Both the position numbers and the translations under genes were made by a program. Under the pieces are notes generated by a model that was given only the letters and a program-made list of their open reading frames with translations, ran no database searches and was not told the origin of the DNA. Of a stretch of DNA of 64,000 bases, positions 32,826 to 44,866 are shown piece by piece. The stretch is from Geosiphon pyriformis. Its lineage: Eukaryota; Glomeromycota; Glomeromycetes; Archaeosporales; Geosiphonaceae. The DNA lies in the NCBI GenBank assembly GCA_016748015.1, contig JAAOMT010000328.1:512955-576954 (forward strand). Direction: 5' to 3'. Position 1 is the stretch's first letter. Each line of letters begins with the position of its first letter.

Positions 32826-35384
32826 AAAAAGAGTTTTTTTTTATTATATTATTGTTTATTTGTAATTTGTAATATAATATAATTAATGTTTTTTTATAAT
32901 TTTTTATTTATAATAATTTGTTAATATTTTTTTTTATAATGTATTTTATATATTAACTGTTTTTTATTTGGTATTTTTAGTTTTTTTTGTAATAATATTA
33001 AGTTTTATAATTAAATATAAATATTAAATAGATTATTAAGATATTTTTTTTCTATTTTATTATTGTTTAATAAATTGTTAAGTGTTTTAATATTAAAATT
33101 TTATATTTTTATTTGTTTATTAAGTTTTTGTTAAAATAATATTGCTTTTAATGTTATTTTAAATATATTAATTACAATTATAAATAATTTATTACAGTCT
33201 AAATAAACGTTTTAATTAGTTTTTGTTTTAAATTTTTAATGGTTTTTTGTTTTATAATTATTTATATATAACTGGTGTTTTTTATTTATAGTTGGTAAAA
33301 TAACTGAATAATTGCTAAAAAGTTTTAAATAAATTGACAATAATATCTAAAAATTTTCTTAGTTGTATTAAGTTTTTGAGTTTTAAAAAGTCTTTGATTT
33401 TCTTAATTTTATTAAAATTAGTTTTAATATTATTATTTTACATTATATATTCGAAAAACTTGAGTTTTGTTTTTTTAAAAAAATATTTATTAGTATTAAG
33501 TTTTAGTTTAGTTTGTTAAAATTATTTAAATATATATTATAAATAATAAAAATATTTATTAAATATTTTTAAAAACATATTAGTGTTATTTAAGTAAACA
33601 ATTACTGGTTTTTGTAGTATTTTTAAGTACACAATTTTCATTAATTATTAAAATATTAAAATATTAATCAAGTTAAATAGTATTATATTAAATTCAAAGT
33701 TTTTTTATATAATAAATACTGTTTTTTTTATTATTTAGATTTATAATTATTTATTAATAATTTAAATTTAATAAAAAAAACTATTTTTTTATCAAACAAA
33801 TTAAAAAAATTTTAAATATATAAAATTAAATAGTTATTACTATATGTAATATTGTTAAGTTTTTTATAGTTTATATAAAATCAGATTTTTCTATTATTTT
33901 TTGAATTAATATTTAATTGATTTTTTGTCAAATAATTTTATGATTAATTTATAGTATTTAGTAAATTTTTTGTTTAATTAACATAATATTTTTAGTTTTT
34001 ATTTAATACTAAATAATATTAGTTTTTTTAATTTATTTGTAAAAACATTAATGTATTGATTAAATAATACTTTAAGCTAAATTTTTGTAATAGGTTTAAG
34101 TTTGTTAAATTTATTTTTTTTAACTATTTTAATTAGAACAAGTAATATTTTTTTAATTTAATTCAAATTTCTAATATAAAATATGTATTAATGCTTATTT
34201 TTTAATTTTTAAACTTAATAATATTTGTTAAAATTTTACTTAATTTTTAATATTAATATAGATTAAAATCTTAATGTTTTGTAATTTTTTATTAATATAT
34301 ACATATTAATAATAATAAAAATCTTATTTTAACATATTTTTAATGCAGTTTTGAAAATTTAAAATTGGTTTTTAATTTTTTAAAGTATTTTTAATAAATA
34401 ATAATAGTAAAAACAATATAATCAATAAAAATAAATTCTTTTTAATTAGCAGTTTTTTTAGCCATATTTATTAATATGTTACTTTTTCTAATATATTTAA
34501 TTTATTAACCACTTTTATTATTTTTAATTTTTTTTTGTTTTTATTATCAACTAAATTGTTTTAATTAAATTAAAAATATAGTCTATGTTATTTTTTTTTT
34601 GGTTTTATTTTATAATTTTTTTTTAAATTATTATATAATATAATAATAATAATATTTAATATATATTTTATTTTAATTATTTTTTCTTTTATACTAATTT
34701 TTTTTCTTACTAAACTAAATTTTAATTTTAACAAAACTTTTATTTTTAATTTTAAATTAAAATTTCCAAAATTATATAAAAATTTAGATCTTATTTTATT
34801 GTTAAAATTTTATAAAAAGCTTAATAAATATTATTTTTAAACAGTTAATACTTTATATTTAATTTAAAAAATTCTAAAAACTAAAAAATACTCTTATTAA
34901 ACTAAATTTACTTATAATAAAAATAATATTTTTTTAATTTGTAAAATCTAAATAGTTAAATACTTAATTGATTTAATTTTAAACAATAATTTATTTTTAA
35001 TATTATTACTAATTATTTTTTTAAAATTATTAAAAAAAACCAATAAATTATCAATTTAATTTATAATTAATATATAATAACAAAAAAGATTTAATATAAT
35101 TAAAACTATATTTATATATATTAATAATATTTATATTAAAAAATATTTTTAATAATAAATAATTTATGAAAAATTAAAATTTTATTTAATTATAAATTAT
35201 ATAAACTAATTATAAATTATATAAACTAATTATTAATATATAATAAATAACTTATTATAATTAAGTATTATTATTAAACAACTTTTTTAAAAACAAAACA
35301 AAGCTAAAATAAAGAACAATGAAATAAATAAAATAATAAAAAAATAATAAAAAGAATATATATATTTTTTATTTTTTTATTAAC
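32826..35384. other. 2.5-kb AT-rich spacer between LINE2 and LINE3
   Basis: Nearly pure A/T, with TTTTTTA/TAATAA runs on both strands. A 20-bp unit is duplicated in tandem at 35191-35230. No ORF of convincing composition, RNA gene or domain. One 61-codon frame at 33334-33519 is Leu/Phe/Ser only and looks like chance. The right end is the complement of the LINE3 A-rich tail. Confidence 0.7.
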
Positions 35385-35494
35385 AAATGCAGCCCAACCA
35401 AAGTCTAGAATAAGTTACAAAGAAAAGTAGCCAACTAAACATGGTTCACGCATTTGCTATATGTGACCAGCCACTTGAGCCAATCAAGACAACA

Positions 35495-37250
35495 CTATGC
35501 ACTTATCAAAACACTAACCCTATTAACAGCACCAGACAAAAACAAGAACCTACTCCTAAAACCAAAACCAACATCAAGAAAATCTAGCACACCAATAAGG
35601 CGGACTGTGCCAGCTGAGAGAGGCAGAGCACTCACACCAAGAGCACTGGCCACAACAACATCATTACCAATCAAATTATTCCTCTCCATGTCAGACCTGA
35701 ATTTAGTTCTAAAGAGCCAAAGGTTAGTCTTATGACTCTCAGCCAAATGACGGACAAAATCCACCACCACAATGGCCACTTTCTTCTTGTCACCAAGAAA
35801 AGCAGTGGCCTCATCCATCCAACTCTTGAGAACAAATCTCTTGCAAAAAACTGAATACAACCCAACATCAGACACCTCCAGAAAGAGATCTTGTAGTACA
35901 AAAGATGGTGACAGTAGATTAGGACCCATCAGAGTCCTCCACAAATCACCAAAATCACCTAAAATATCAGACCGCACAGAAGCATCTTTAACACAAGTAA
36001 AACCATGATCGGGGAATTCCACATCACCACAAAACAGACAAGACACACCAGGGTAATCTTTATTATACAACCTCTTTCGAACAGCAACAGGCAACTTGAA
36101 ATGAACAGCTTTCATGAAGTACATACGAAGAGCAGCAGTGGCTCGACACATACTCCCAGAGAGCATATGAGAGTCAGAGTGCCAAACTAGAATGGTACTA
36201 TCACAATCAACAACCAGACCAAACAAACAAAACACAACCCCTTGGCTGGGACCCACCTCTCACTGAAACTTGCAAATAGAACAAAAAATGTCACATACAA
36301 AATGGCAGGCATTACTGGAAACTGGCCTGTCATCAGCAACCACATATCTACAATTAATCCTGGCAGGGAGAGAGACCCCAGAGTGCACAGCCTGTTCAGC
36401 AAGAATGTCAGCCAAAACATTACCAGCAATGCCAGCATAACCTTTGACCTTGATCCAACAAACAGTCAGATCTTTGGATTCAATCAAATTAACCACATGG
36501 TGCCTTTCTATCCAGCAACTATTGCGACAATCCGGCTGTAACAGACCTGATTCAGCCACACATGCATCAATAGCCACTTGACTATCCGTGTGCAAAGCCA
36601 CTGAAACAGAGGCAGGAATGCACTTCAGAGCCAGGGCAACAGCCTGTAATTCAGCCAGGGTTGAAGACAGCACACCATGTACCTCCACTTTTAAACCTTT
36701 GTTCAAGCCAGGAAAATAAACGGCAGCATCACACGCCACCTGAAACATACCCAAACTTCTAAGAGAACCATCAGTATAAACATCAATCTCATCAGCCCAC
36801 AATCCATGAATCTCCTCATGAATGTTGGCAAAAGATGCCAAATCCAAAACACTAGCACAGACAGAAGCTAAACTCACAGAAGAGAGAGCATGCAAACAAT
36901 TACTCAAGTAAGCAGAGGCCTTCAAAAACCATAAAGACATGAGGCCTCTAGAACCAAGTCTTTTCCATTAGTGAAATATATGTCAATTAACAATAGAACC
37001 ATTTTTGTCCAGAAGTTGGTCACCATACACCACACCAGCAATTTTCAAGGAGCAAACCACATTGAAATACAAAGGATCACCCAATACTAATGACATTGGG
37101 AAATGGCCAGGAGAGCGAAAGGCACAGGGAAGCCTGTTATCCAAAGACAGCTTGTTGTCAAAAAATATATGAACCACACCCACTAGAAAATTGTTTGAAG
37201 TGTTTACTCTTAGCTTAACAGGATATTGCAGAGGATTCAACAGAGCCTAG
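35495..37250 (-). pseudogene. LINE3 ORF2, 3' part: RNase H and Cys motif
   Basis: RNase H (36260-36940) has DVYTDGSLRSLG (Asp), STLAELQAVALALK (Glu), HTDSQVAIDA (Asp) and GNVLADILAE (Asp): all four acidic positions are present. The His-like position reads KVKGYAGIAGN (Tyr for His). A frame change near 36256 leads to the C-terminal part (35495-36256). This contains CLFCGDVEFPDHGFTC, a C-x2-C-x7-H-x4-C zinc-like motif of LINE C-termini, then a helical tail. 36983-37240 is the RT-RNase H connection. Confidence 0.88.
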
Positions 37251-37252
37251 CA

Positions 37253-38422
37253 CTAAACCTGCAAATCCAAAATTTGATGTTCGAACAGTCGGCCAAGAAT
37301 TCCAGAAGAATTCGCAAACTGCACAATGGAAGCTGTTTTGCATTCAGCTTGCAACTGTTTAAAAGATTTCAGCCCATAAAGAGAGGGGTGGTGCAATGCC
37401 TCATTGGAAAAGTCTCTTAGCAAATTGGCTTTCGACCTAAGACCCCTTCTAATTAGAACGTCCCATTTTAGACAAACAGCTTTGGAAACAAAACTAAACT
37501 GTGTCCAATAACTGACTATGGACTGCAAAACAGCTGAAACCAAATAAGAGAATTGTTTATCAGAGACAGCCTTCCAGAGAACCATATTTGAGAAAAACTT
37601 AATATCTGAATTGGCTTTGGCAAGGCTCAGCTTAGACAAACCATTGGTGAACAAAAAAATACCCAAATATCGATAACTCACACCAGGATTGACAACAGCA
37701 ATAGTCTGGCCATTGATGGATAAAACAGGAACTCCCACTCTTTTGTTGATGGGAATGGCAACTGTCTTTTTGTTATTTATGTTAATGTTATTGATAAGAA
37801 AAAACTTGCTGGCCATATTAAAAATGTGCTGCGTAGAGGCTTGCCCATTTCCCACCCAAATAGTGTCATTGACAAAGGCACCAGCCATAAAAAAAAAAGT
37901 CATACCCTCATTAGTCTCAATTTTTCCAGTCTTTAACACAAAGTTCGAATTGATCCAATAACCACACAAATAATCTTGTCTTGCAACTTCACATAACAAA
38001 GGGTCATAAAAAATTCTCCATAGAAGAGGTGAGAAAACTTCACCCTGATCCAAATCATCAAAAACTTTGTATCTATCAGAAAGGCCAAAATCTGTCATGA
38101 CTCTGTTGAAGCGACTGTTGTAAATGTTGCCAAAAAACTTGATAAACTTGTTACACATTTTGATACGGCGTAAACTAGCTTCTAAATAAGGCCAACCAAC
38201 AGAGTCATACGCTTTGTGCATGTCTTGAAGAACTAGCCAAAGTTCGCGGCCTTTTTCCAAAGCATCCTCCACAATTGAACCCACAGCTAAAATTGGTGAC
38301 TGAGTGAAAGTGCCTTTGAGAACAGAAAAGTTGTTACCACGGAGGACATCAAACCTACTACAAACAAGAGAGATCCTGTCTGAGAAAACTTTTGATAGAA
38401 TTTTTCTGGCCATCTCAATCAA
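37253..38422 (-). pseudogene. LINE3 ORF2, RT core
   Basis: 389-codon open frame with all RT blocks. Motif A is LQDMHKAYDSVGWP (both Asp intact, near 38200). Motif B is LDQGEVFSPLLWRIFYDPLL. Motif C is AGAFVNDTIWVG (about 37870), where the first catalytic Asp is Asn. The thumb has KKTVAIPINKRV and YRYLGIFLFTNGLSK. Two stops separate it from the preceding frame (38456). They correspond to a Trp (TGG to TAG) and a codon that is His in LINE2, compatible with an ancestral CpG Arg codon. Confidence 0.9.
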
Positions 38423-38455
38423 TGCAATAGGTCATGTATTTGACAAAACACCATC

Positions 38456-40175
38456 CTAATCATAAGACTTAGGAATCATAGACACCCAGGCCTCTTTCCA
38501 ATGAACCAAAACATTACCAAAACACAAACAAGAGTTCAGCAAAGACAACAAACACTCCAAAACCAAACAGCCAGTGTGTTTCCAAAGTTCATTGGTAATA
38601 CCAAACAAACCAGCAGCTTTGCCATTAAGAAGATTGCTTATAACCGAAGACATCTTACACATGGTAATATCACACATAACCAGACTGAAGGCACTATCAT
38701 TAACATAAGCCAAAGGGGCATATTGTTGTGCCCAGGGACCAGACAAGGCAGGAAGAGCATTCTGCTTCCTGGTCCAATTAACCATGATGTCATCAACTTT
38801 GAGTTTCACTTCGTCAGGTTCCAAAATAAGAGAATCACCAACAACCAAATGATCCAGAATGACTTTGTGAAAGGGCTGCTCCAAGATGCTCTGAATCATT
38901 ACACCTTTGTCCATTTCGAACTTTTCCATACACTTATCAACTACATCTCTGATAGCAGATCTTTTGGCCACCTCAGATTCACAATATTTGGACTTTCTAT
39001 ATTGCTTTCTAATCTTTGAAAGATGACTTATCAAGCCAGCAAAACCCACACCATCCCCGACCATACTAAGAACTTTGGAAGCTTCGGAAGAGTCAACCTT
39101 AAACCAAGTGTCAGCCAAACAATCAAAGCCCAAAGTATCATTCCATCTCAGCACTTTTAATAACTTGACAACCAAAAGCTCCAACCTGGAAAATTTAGAA
39201 GAGAGTCTATTCTTAGCACAATCAAATTCACTATACCAATGTCTTGAAAAAATCTTTTCAGCAGAAGCAGTCATGGCATCAGCTAGCATCCCCCACATTC
39301 CATCCAAGTTGCCACCATCCTCAGCCATCTTGAACCTATTCAGAGAACCCAAAAGCACACACTCAGAAAGATCCTTAAAATGTGCCCACTTTTTTTCATC
39401 AGCATCCTTAATCTTAAACTTCCAACAATCCTTATTAGTGTGCTTGCGGATGCTGTTCAAATGAGTATCCAGAAAACCACCCAACCCAATAGACATTGAC
39501 ACAGCCAAGTGATCTGTGTCGAAAAACTCCAAGACAGAACTAACATCACAATCCACAACTGCTGAAATCAAAGAATCACTAACTAGAATGTAATCCAAAA
39601 CCTTGCTAATACCTCTTGAATTGCTCCAAGTAGAAATTCTAGCTAGAGAGTGACCACCAAAAACATTAACTAAACCCAAACCTAAACATTTCCTAAGACT
39701 CACCCCCTTGACTGAATTGTCTTCATTGAAGTCTCCACCCAAAACAACAAAAGAACTCTTGTTAACAGTATTAGCAATGAATGAATTAATAACAGAAGCC
39801 TGAGCAAAACGGTTACCACCAGATGCACAGGCATAAAGCCCAATGACAGACACAAAAAGCTTGTTCTTGAACAAAAAGTGAATTGAAAGAACTCTGCCCT
39901 TTATCTCCTCAACTTTGAAAACATGACAAGCCAAAGAATCATTTACAAAAATAACCACACCAGCCCCACAAAACCCAACATCCAGACCAGACATAAAAAC
40001 CCAAACACCCTCAAACCTTTTCATGATCCATGGTTGTGAACCAGAACACAACTTGGTTTCTGTAACAATTGAGATTGAACTACCAGATTCCTTATGCCAG
40101 CAAAAAATGTCCTTCTACTTTGCAGAATTGTTCATTCCCCTAACATTACATGTGGCAATTTTTCAAATAAAACTG
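38456..40175 (-). pseudogene. LINE3 ORF2, endonuclease and RT entry
   Basis: 531-codon frame (38456-40051) plus a short 5' stretch to about 40175 holding TCNVRGMNNSAK and TETKLCSG. AP-like endonuclease motifs: Asn in NVRGMN, Glu in TETK, GDFNEDN, DYILVSDSLI and FFDTDHLAVSMS, so catalytic residues are present. From about 39300 a helical linker leads to the RT entry (GKAAGLFGITNELWKH, WKEAWVSMIPK). The only early lesion seen is a stop between NNSAK and KDIFCW (Gln in LINE2). Confidence 0.88.
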
Positions 40176-40176
40176 G

Positions 40177-42108
40177 TTATTGTGATAAAGAGATAACTGA
40201 AAAACCCAAGCCAGCACATAACTGATCCAACTTAGCCAAAATTAAACCAACGGAGATGTCAAAGACAACTAACTTCGATTCCAGACCACCAACTTTGGAA
40301 GTTAGGACTTTGGAACTACTTGGATCCAATAGCAAACTGGTAACACCTGGAGAGAAAGAAGTAGGCTGGACAAAGGGATCATCAACCGCCATGTCAAAAT
40401 CCAAGTCGGAGTTTGCAACCACAAGAGAAACAGAGGTTGGGGACTAAGAAACTACCACAGAAGGAGCCAATTGAGAGGAAGGTGTCAAGGATGCCAAACT
40501 AATATTGTCAAAACGAGAAAGAATGTTTGAAATTTGTTTAGACAGAAGCTCCACAGAACATTTCAGAAGTGCTAAACAAGCACTCAAAGAAGAATTGACC
40601 ACAGGTAGAGGAGGGAGTACTCCACCCAAACTCAAATCACCAGAAGGTGGGGAACCAGAACCAGAACCAGCATGAAAACCATGAGAGACTGAAGCAACTG
40701 AGACCACTTGAGCCCAAGATTTGCCACCAAAGGCAACAGGACGAGAGATCGGCACATTCTTCTTCACATACAATTTGGCCAGCTAAAGACGAGTATCAGG
40801 ATTGGTAGGCCTTATAAAAAACTTTGAAGACTTGAAAGCTGACGCAACTTCAGCATCACATTTCAAGGCAGAATGACCAAACTTCTCACACCGTTCACAG
40901 TGAACCAAATCCAGTTTAGCCCATGAGAGTTTTACACTACCAAGGATCAGTTCCGTGCGAAAAGCTGACTCTAAAACCTCATCAGAATCAAAACACACAA
41001 CAGCACAGCAGACCCTATTACCAGTCTCCAATAACCGATTTATGACACTAGTTTTTCCACCAGCCCCTTCAAAAAAATCCCCAAGATCATGAGCAATAGT
41101 CCCCACTGGCAAAGTAAACAAAAGTGCCCTAAACTGGTCCCTAGATGCCCAAGTTTCACGATTGCCCACCATTATAGCCACATGAACTGAGTCTTTACCA
41201 ATCAGGAAGGACCATCTAGCAGCCAAAGACACAGCCTGTTCCAGTTCAGCAAATTCTACCATAGTTTTTTGCCATAAACCAATCAACTAGATTCTGATCA
41301 ACTTAATTTTTCCAAACTCAGATACTGCGGTGAAGATCATTTCCTTTGGCGTGTCTATGGGAATTTCCTTGATTACTATGGCCCGATCTGAGTGTATTTC
41401 TTGTCTCTTAAGATCACTGTTTACAATGATGTTATTTTCCCTGGCCAATGACATGGCTTTTTCTATGTTTTCCAATGAAGTAAATGTTAATCGAATGATT
41501 CCTTCAAATTTTGAGGGGGTAGTGGCCCTCCCAAAACTATTGATTGTTGAAAACAATTTCCTGATAACCTGAGTCTTGGCCATAGCTGATTTTCCCTCCA
41601 TAGCAGATAGATTGATGTTCAATGCGAACAATTTCTTCACAGTGACTTCCATCTGAGACTTAACAATTTTGAGATCCACCCACACCTTTTCCAAAAAGAA
41701 AGACAAACGGGGAGGAAGAGAAACTTCCTTCTCATTATCTATGCCATAATTAATAGAGCCGATAAGGGAACTGATAGCTGCACCAGCATTGAAATGCTTT
41801 GTATTGGGCGTATTCATTTGGGAGTCAGAAGTGCTTTTACCATCAGAGGTTCTTCCATTCATATCCATGCTAGCAAATTGCCCGTCCTCACAAACAAACC
41901 CACCATCCTTGAGATTCTTATCTGCACTTGAAGATTTAATAGTACTGAGAGACTTTCTGACTTTTTGGATTGAACTTCTACTAACTGAACCAGCAGTTGA
42001 GACTCTAGCTGACCTTCTCTTAGCTCCAGACCCACTCATAGTGGCAGCCAGTTCAACAACAAAGGGGTTTGTTTCTTGTAAAATAGTGGAAGACAGTATG
42101 CAAAACAA
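40177..42108 (-). pseudogene. LINE3 ORF1: two RRM-like segments and CCHC
   Basis: Frame pieces 41287-42108 (273 codons), 40783-41286 (167), 40444-40773 (109) and 40177-40422. The N-terminus is Ser/Arg-rich and basic (GSGAKRRSARVSTAGS). An RRM-like unit begins VIVIKE-like (AIVIKEIPIDTPKEM, near 41360). A single TAG, probably from CAG Gln, separates it from LWQKTMVEFAELEQ. The second RRM-like unit is RDQFRALLFTLPVGTIAHDL. An intact CERCEKFGHSALKC knuckle (C-x2-C-x4-H-x4-C) lies at about 40860-40900. The initiator may be an internal ATG (42036-42038, MSGSGAK). Role: nucleic-acid-binding partner of ORF2. Confidence 0.8.
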
Positions 42109-42109
42109 A

Positions 42110-42176
42110 AAAAAGCTTCTTTCAAAATTTGACTCTTTTTCAGGAATTTGGGACGAAGGAGAGAAAGAAGCTTTTT
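42110..42176 (-). repeat. LINE3 5'-end perfect 14-bp inverted repeat
   Basis: AAAAAGCTTCTTTC at 42110-42123 and its exact reverse complement at 42163-42176, separated by 39 bases. It lies at the very 5' end of the LINE, just before the AT spacer. Parallel structure in LINE1. Confidence 0.75.
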
Positions 42177-42180
42177 ATAA

Positions 42181-43748
42181 TTTATTTTTATTAATAATAA
42201 TAAATTTTTAAACAATATTAAAACAGATAAAAAAAAATTATAAGAAGTTAATTTGTTGCTTTATTATAAAAAACTTTTAACTAAAAATTTAACAAAAAAA
42301 CCAAATACAAATATTAATATAATAATTTTGTATTTTTTTTGTAATAAATATATATTTTGTTTAATTTATTAATTTAATATCTTTAAAAAAAATAAAAGTT
42401 ATTTAAAAATAAATTTTTTAAAATATATATAATATTTTATTAAATATAAAATAAAAATAATTTTTAATTATAATTAAAACAAAAACAAAAATAATAATTT
42501 TATGTTTATTATTATTTTTAATAATACAGTTAAACAACATTTTAAAATTTTTTTTTTTTAAATAGTATAAAAATAAAATAAATTTTAATTATTAAAAAAA
42601 CATTTTTTTGTTTTTAGTTAAGAGTATTTTTTAAAGTAATATATAGAAACAGTTTTAATATAATTATTATTATAATAAAAAACTTTAAAGTTTTTAATTA
42701 TATTTAATAATAAAGCTGTTATTTTTTTTTAAAAAATAAAATTTTAGTTTTTTAATTTTTTGATATTTTTGATATTTTTGTTTTAAACAATAATAATAAT
42801 AATTTATTTATTAAATTTAATTTAAATTAATATTTAATTATATTATTTAATATAATAAATTTTAATTAATTATTATTAATTTAAGATATAAAACAATTTA
42901 TTTTAAATATATAATTTTAACCAATTATATTATTTAATTATTTAATTACAAAAATTATATTAATAAAATAAAAACTAACTTTTTTGTTTTTTTAAAAGCA
43001 TTACCAATTTTAATAGTATATAAAAAAAAATTAAAATTTATTATGTAAGTAGTTTTTATTTTAATTTTTAATAATAATAATATAAATATTAAAATAAGTT
43101 TTTAAAAACAATATTAAACTTTGTTTATAAATATTAAAACTTGTTTTATTTTTTTAAATTTTAAATTTTAATTTAATTAGTGATTTGCTTAAAAGTTTTA
43201 ATTAATTTAAAAATAAATATAAAATATATTTTTTAAACATACATAATATAAAAAATTAGTTAATTGTAATCGGTTTTAATAATTTTGTTTTAAATATGAA
43301 ATATGCAAAAAAATTAAATATGTTTATAATAAACAAACATTAAATAATTACATAAGTAAAATTAAAACAATATGTTTTTTTTAGTTTAAAAATAAGTAAT
43401 ATTTATTAAAATAAGTTTAAATAATTAGTTATATGTTAAAAACATATAATTTATATATTATAATAAACTTTGTATAATTAAATTAGACCATAAAAAACCA
43501 TGCTTTGTTAAAAACAATGTATATATGCATATAATTTTAATAAAATTAATAAATTAATAAACAAAAAAAAGATTTCAATATTAATAATAATATTAAAAAA
43601 AATTTAATGTAAAATATATTTATTATTTACAAAAAATGAATTGAAAAAATATTATTTGTTTATACTTTAGTATTCAAAAATTTGTTATAATTATATTAAA
43701 AATTAATAACATGTAAAATAATAAAATTAACTGTTTATACTTTTGAAT
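42181..43748. other. AT-rich spacer left of the host-like region
   Basis: A/T-only style sequence with homopolymer runs and TTATTA/AATAAT repeats. No gene or RNA recognised. Confidence 0.7.
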
Positions 43749-43780
43749 CAAAAACAAAAACAAAAACAAAAACAAAAAAA
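43749..43780. repeat. (CAAAAA)n microsatellite
   Basis: Five consecutive CAAAAA-type units, the last with extra A. Marks the change from AT spacer to more ordinary sequence. Confidence 0.9.
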
Positions 43781-44788
43781 TCAAAACTCAAAAAAATTTA
43801 AATGATAGAAAAAAAACCTTGGAGAAAAAGCTTTAATATTTAACTCTAAAAAACCGGTTTTTGTTTTAACCCAATACTAAAGTTTACATTGTAATTATTA
43901 CTAAAAGAAACATTTACCATTTAGAAAAATGACAGCCCAGGAATAATAATGCTTAAAAATTATTACTTTTAGTATTAAAGTATAAGAAAGATTAAGGTAA
44001 TGTTTCTCATAATTTCACTGTTAAAGTTTGATTGAAAGAATAATTAGATTTCTTTTACATTTGTTAAGGGTTACCATAATTCCGAAATGGTTATTGGGTT
44101 TATTTCCTAGATATAAACTCCAAAAATGATGAATTCCAAATGAAGCCCGACCTACTGATAACAAGATTTCTAGGCACTATGAAAAACGAACTCATAAAAA
44201 CAAAGAAATAGCTAAGCTAAAAAGAGAGCTGACTTAAGCTAAACGGCAATTAGAAAAAAGAAAGAAATTAAAATCGAATATCTCCTATATGATTAAATTC
44301 CATAACGTTGGTGGTATTCTGGTTAAAGAAAGAAAAAAATTTTTTTAAGCCAACATCAGCAGAGGCAGCCTAGTTTTGTTGCAGCACGCACCACATTCCA
44401 CATTATATCTGGTTTTTATAAGTATTGTACACTTTTAATTTTAATAATATTAAACGAACTCAATCATAAATCAAGATTTTTTGCGTCTTGAAAATTATTT
44501 TGTTTGAATAGGAGTTCAAATGGTGTTTTTTAACGCATGTAGCCGAGCAAATAGTAAAATTTAAATATTTTTTAGTGAGTCTAAAAGAGTTTAATGTTAA
44601 ACTACGGGCTCTATACTAAACTTTCTATGAAATTTATTGACCTTTATTACTGTCTGCTAAGACTTACTGGGAATAATTGTTTATCAGCCTTTCTTTTTTA
44701 ATATTCGTTTTGAAACACGTCATATAATTTTCGAATTAAATTTAAAGACAGTTATTAAAGCAAGTTGACAAAATATTTAAAATTTTTT
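43781..44788. other. Intergenic sequence with a possible decayed coiled-coil coding fragment
   Basis: Composition is more balanced than the spacers, with scattered CpG. Plus strand 44140-44345 translates into a charged, heptad-like stretch (EIAKLKRELT, stop, AKRQLEKRKKLK). This could be the remnant of a coiled-coil protein or chance in Lys-rich sequence. No start, splice sites or family match were recognised. Confidence 0.3.
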
Positions 44789-44794
44789 TTTATT
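44789..44794 (-). terminator. Polyadenylation signal of the Mei2-like gene
   Basis: AATAAA on the minus strand, 73 bases past the stop codon of the Mei2-like gene, followed by an A/T-rich stretch. Confidence 0.55.
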
Positions 44795-44866
44795 AAAATT
44801 ATACAAATTTTAACCTCTTCAACTCCTCTACTCTTTCTACCCTCCCCCCATACGAACGACCAGTCC

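Larger units (their letters stand above)
35385..42180 (-). mobile_element. Non-LTR retrotransposon LINE3 (best preserved)
   Basis: Full-length LINE: 5' inverted repeat (42110-42176), ORF1, ORF2 and the conserved 3' UTR block (35460-35486), then GCAGCCC and a T-rich tract (plus strand). ORF pieces are the longest of the three LINEs (531, 389, 273, 253 and 226 codons) and only a few stops separate them. It is probably the youngest of the three. Confidence 0.92.

Noticed and set aside
33334-33519. 61-codon hydrophobic ORF in the AT spacer
   Set aside because: Composition is that of chance translation of A/T-only DNA; no promoter or homologue visible.
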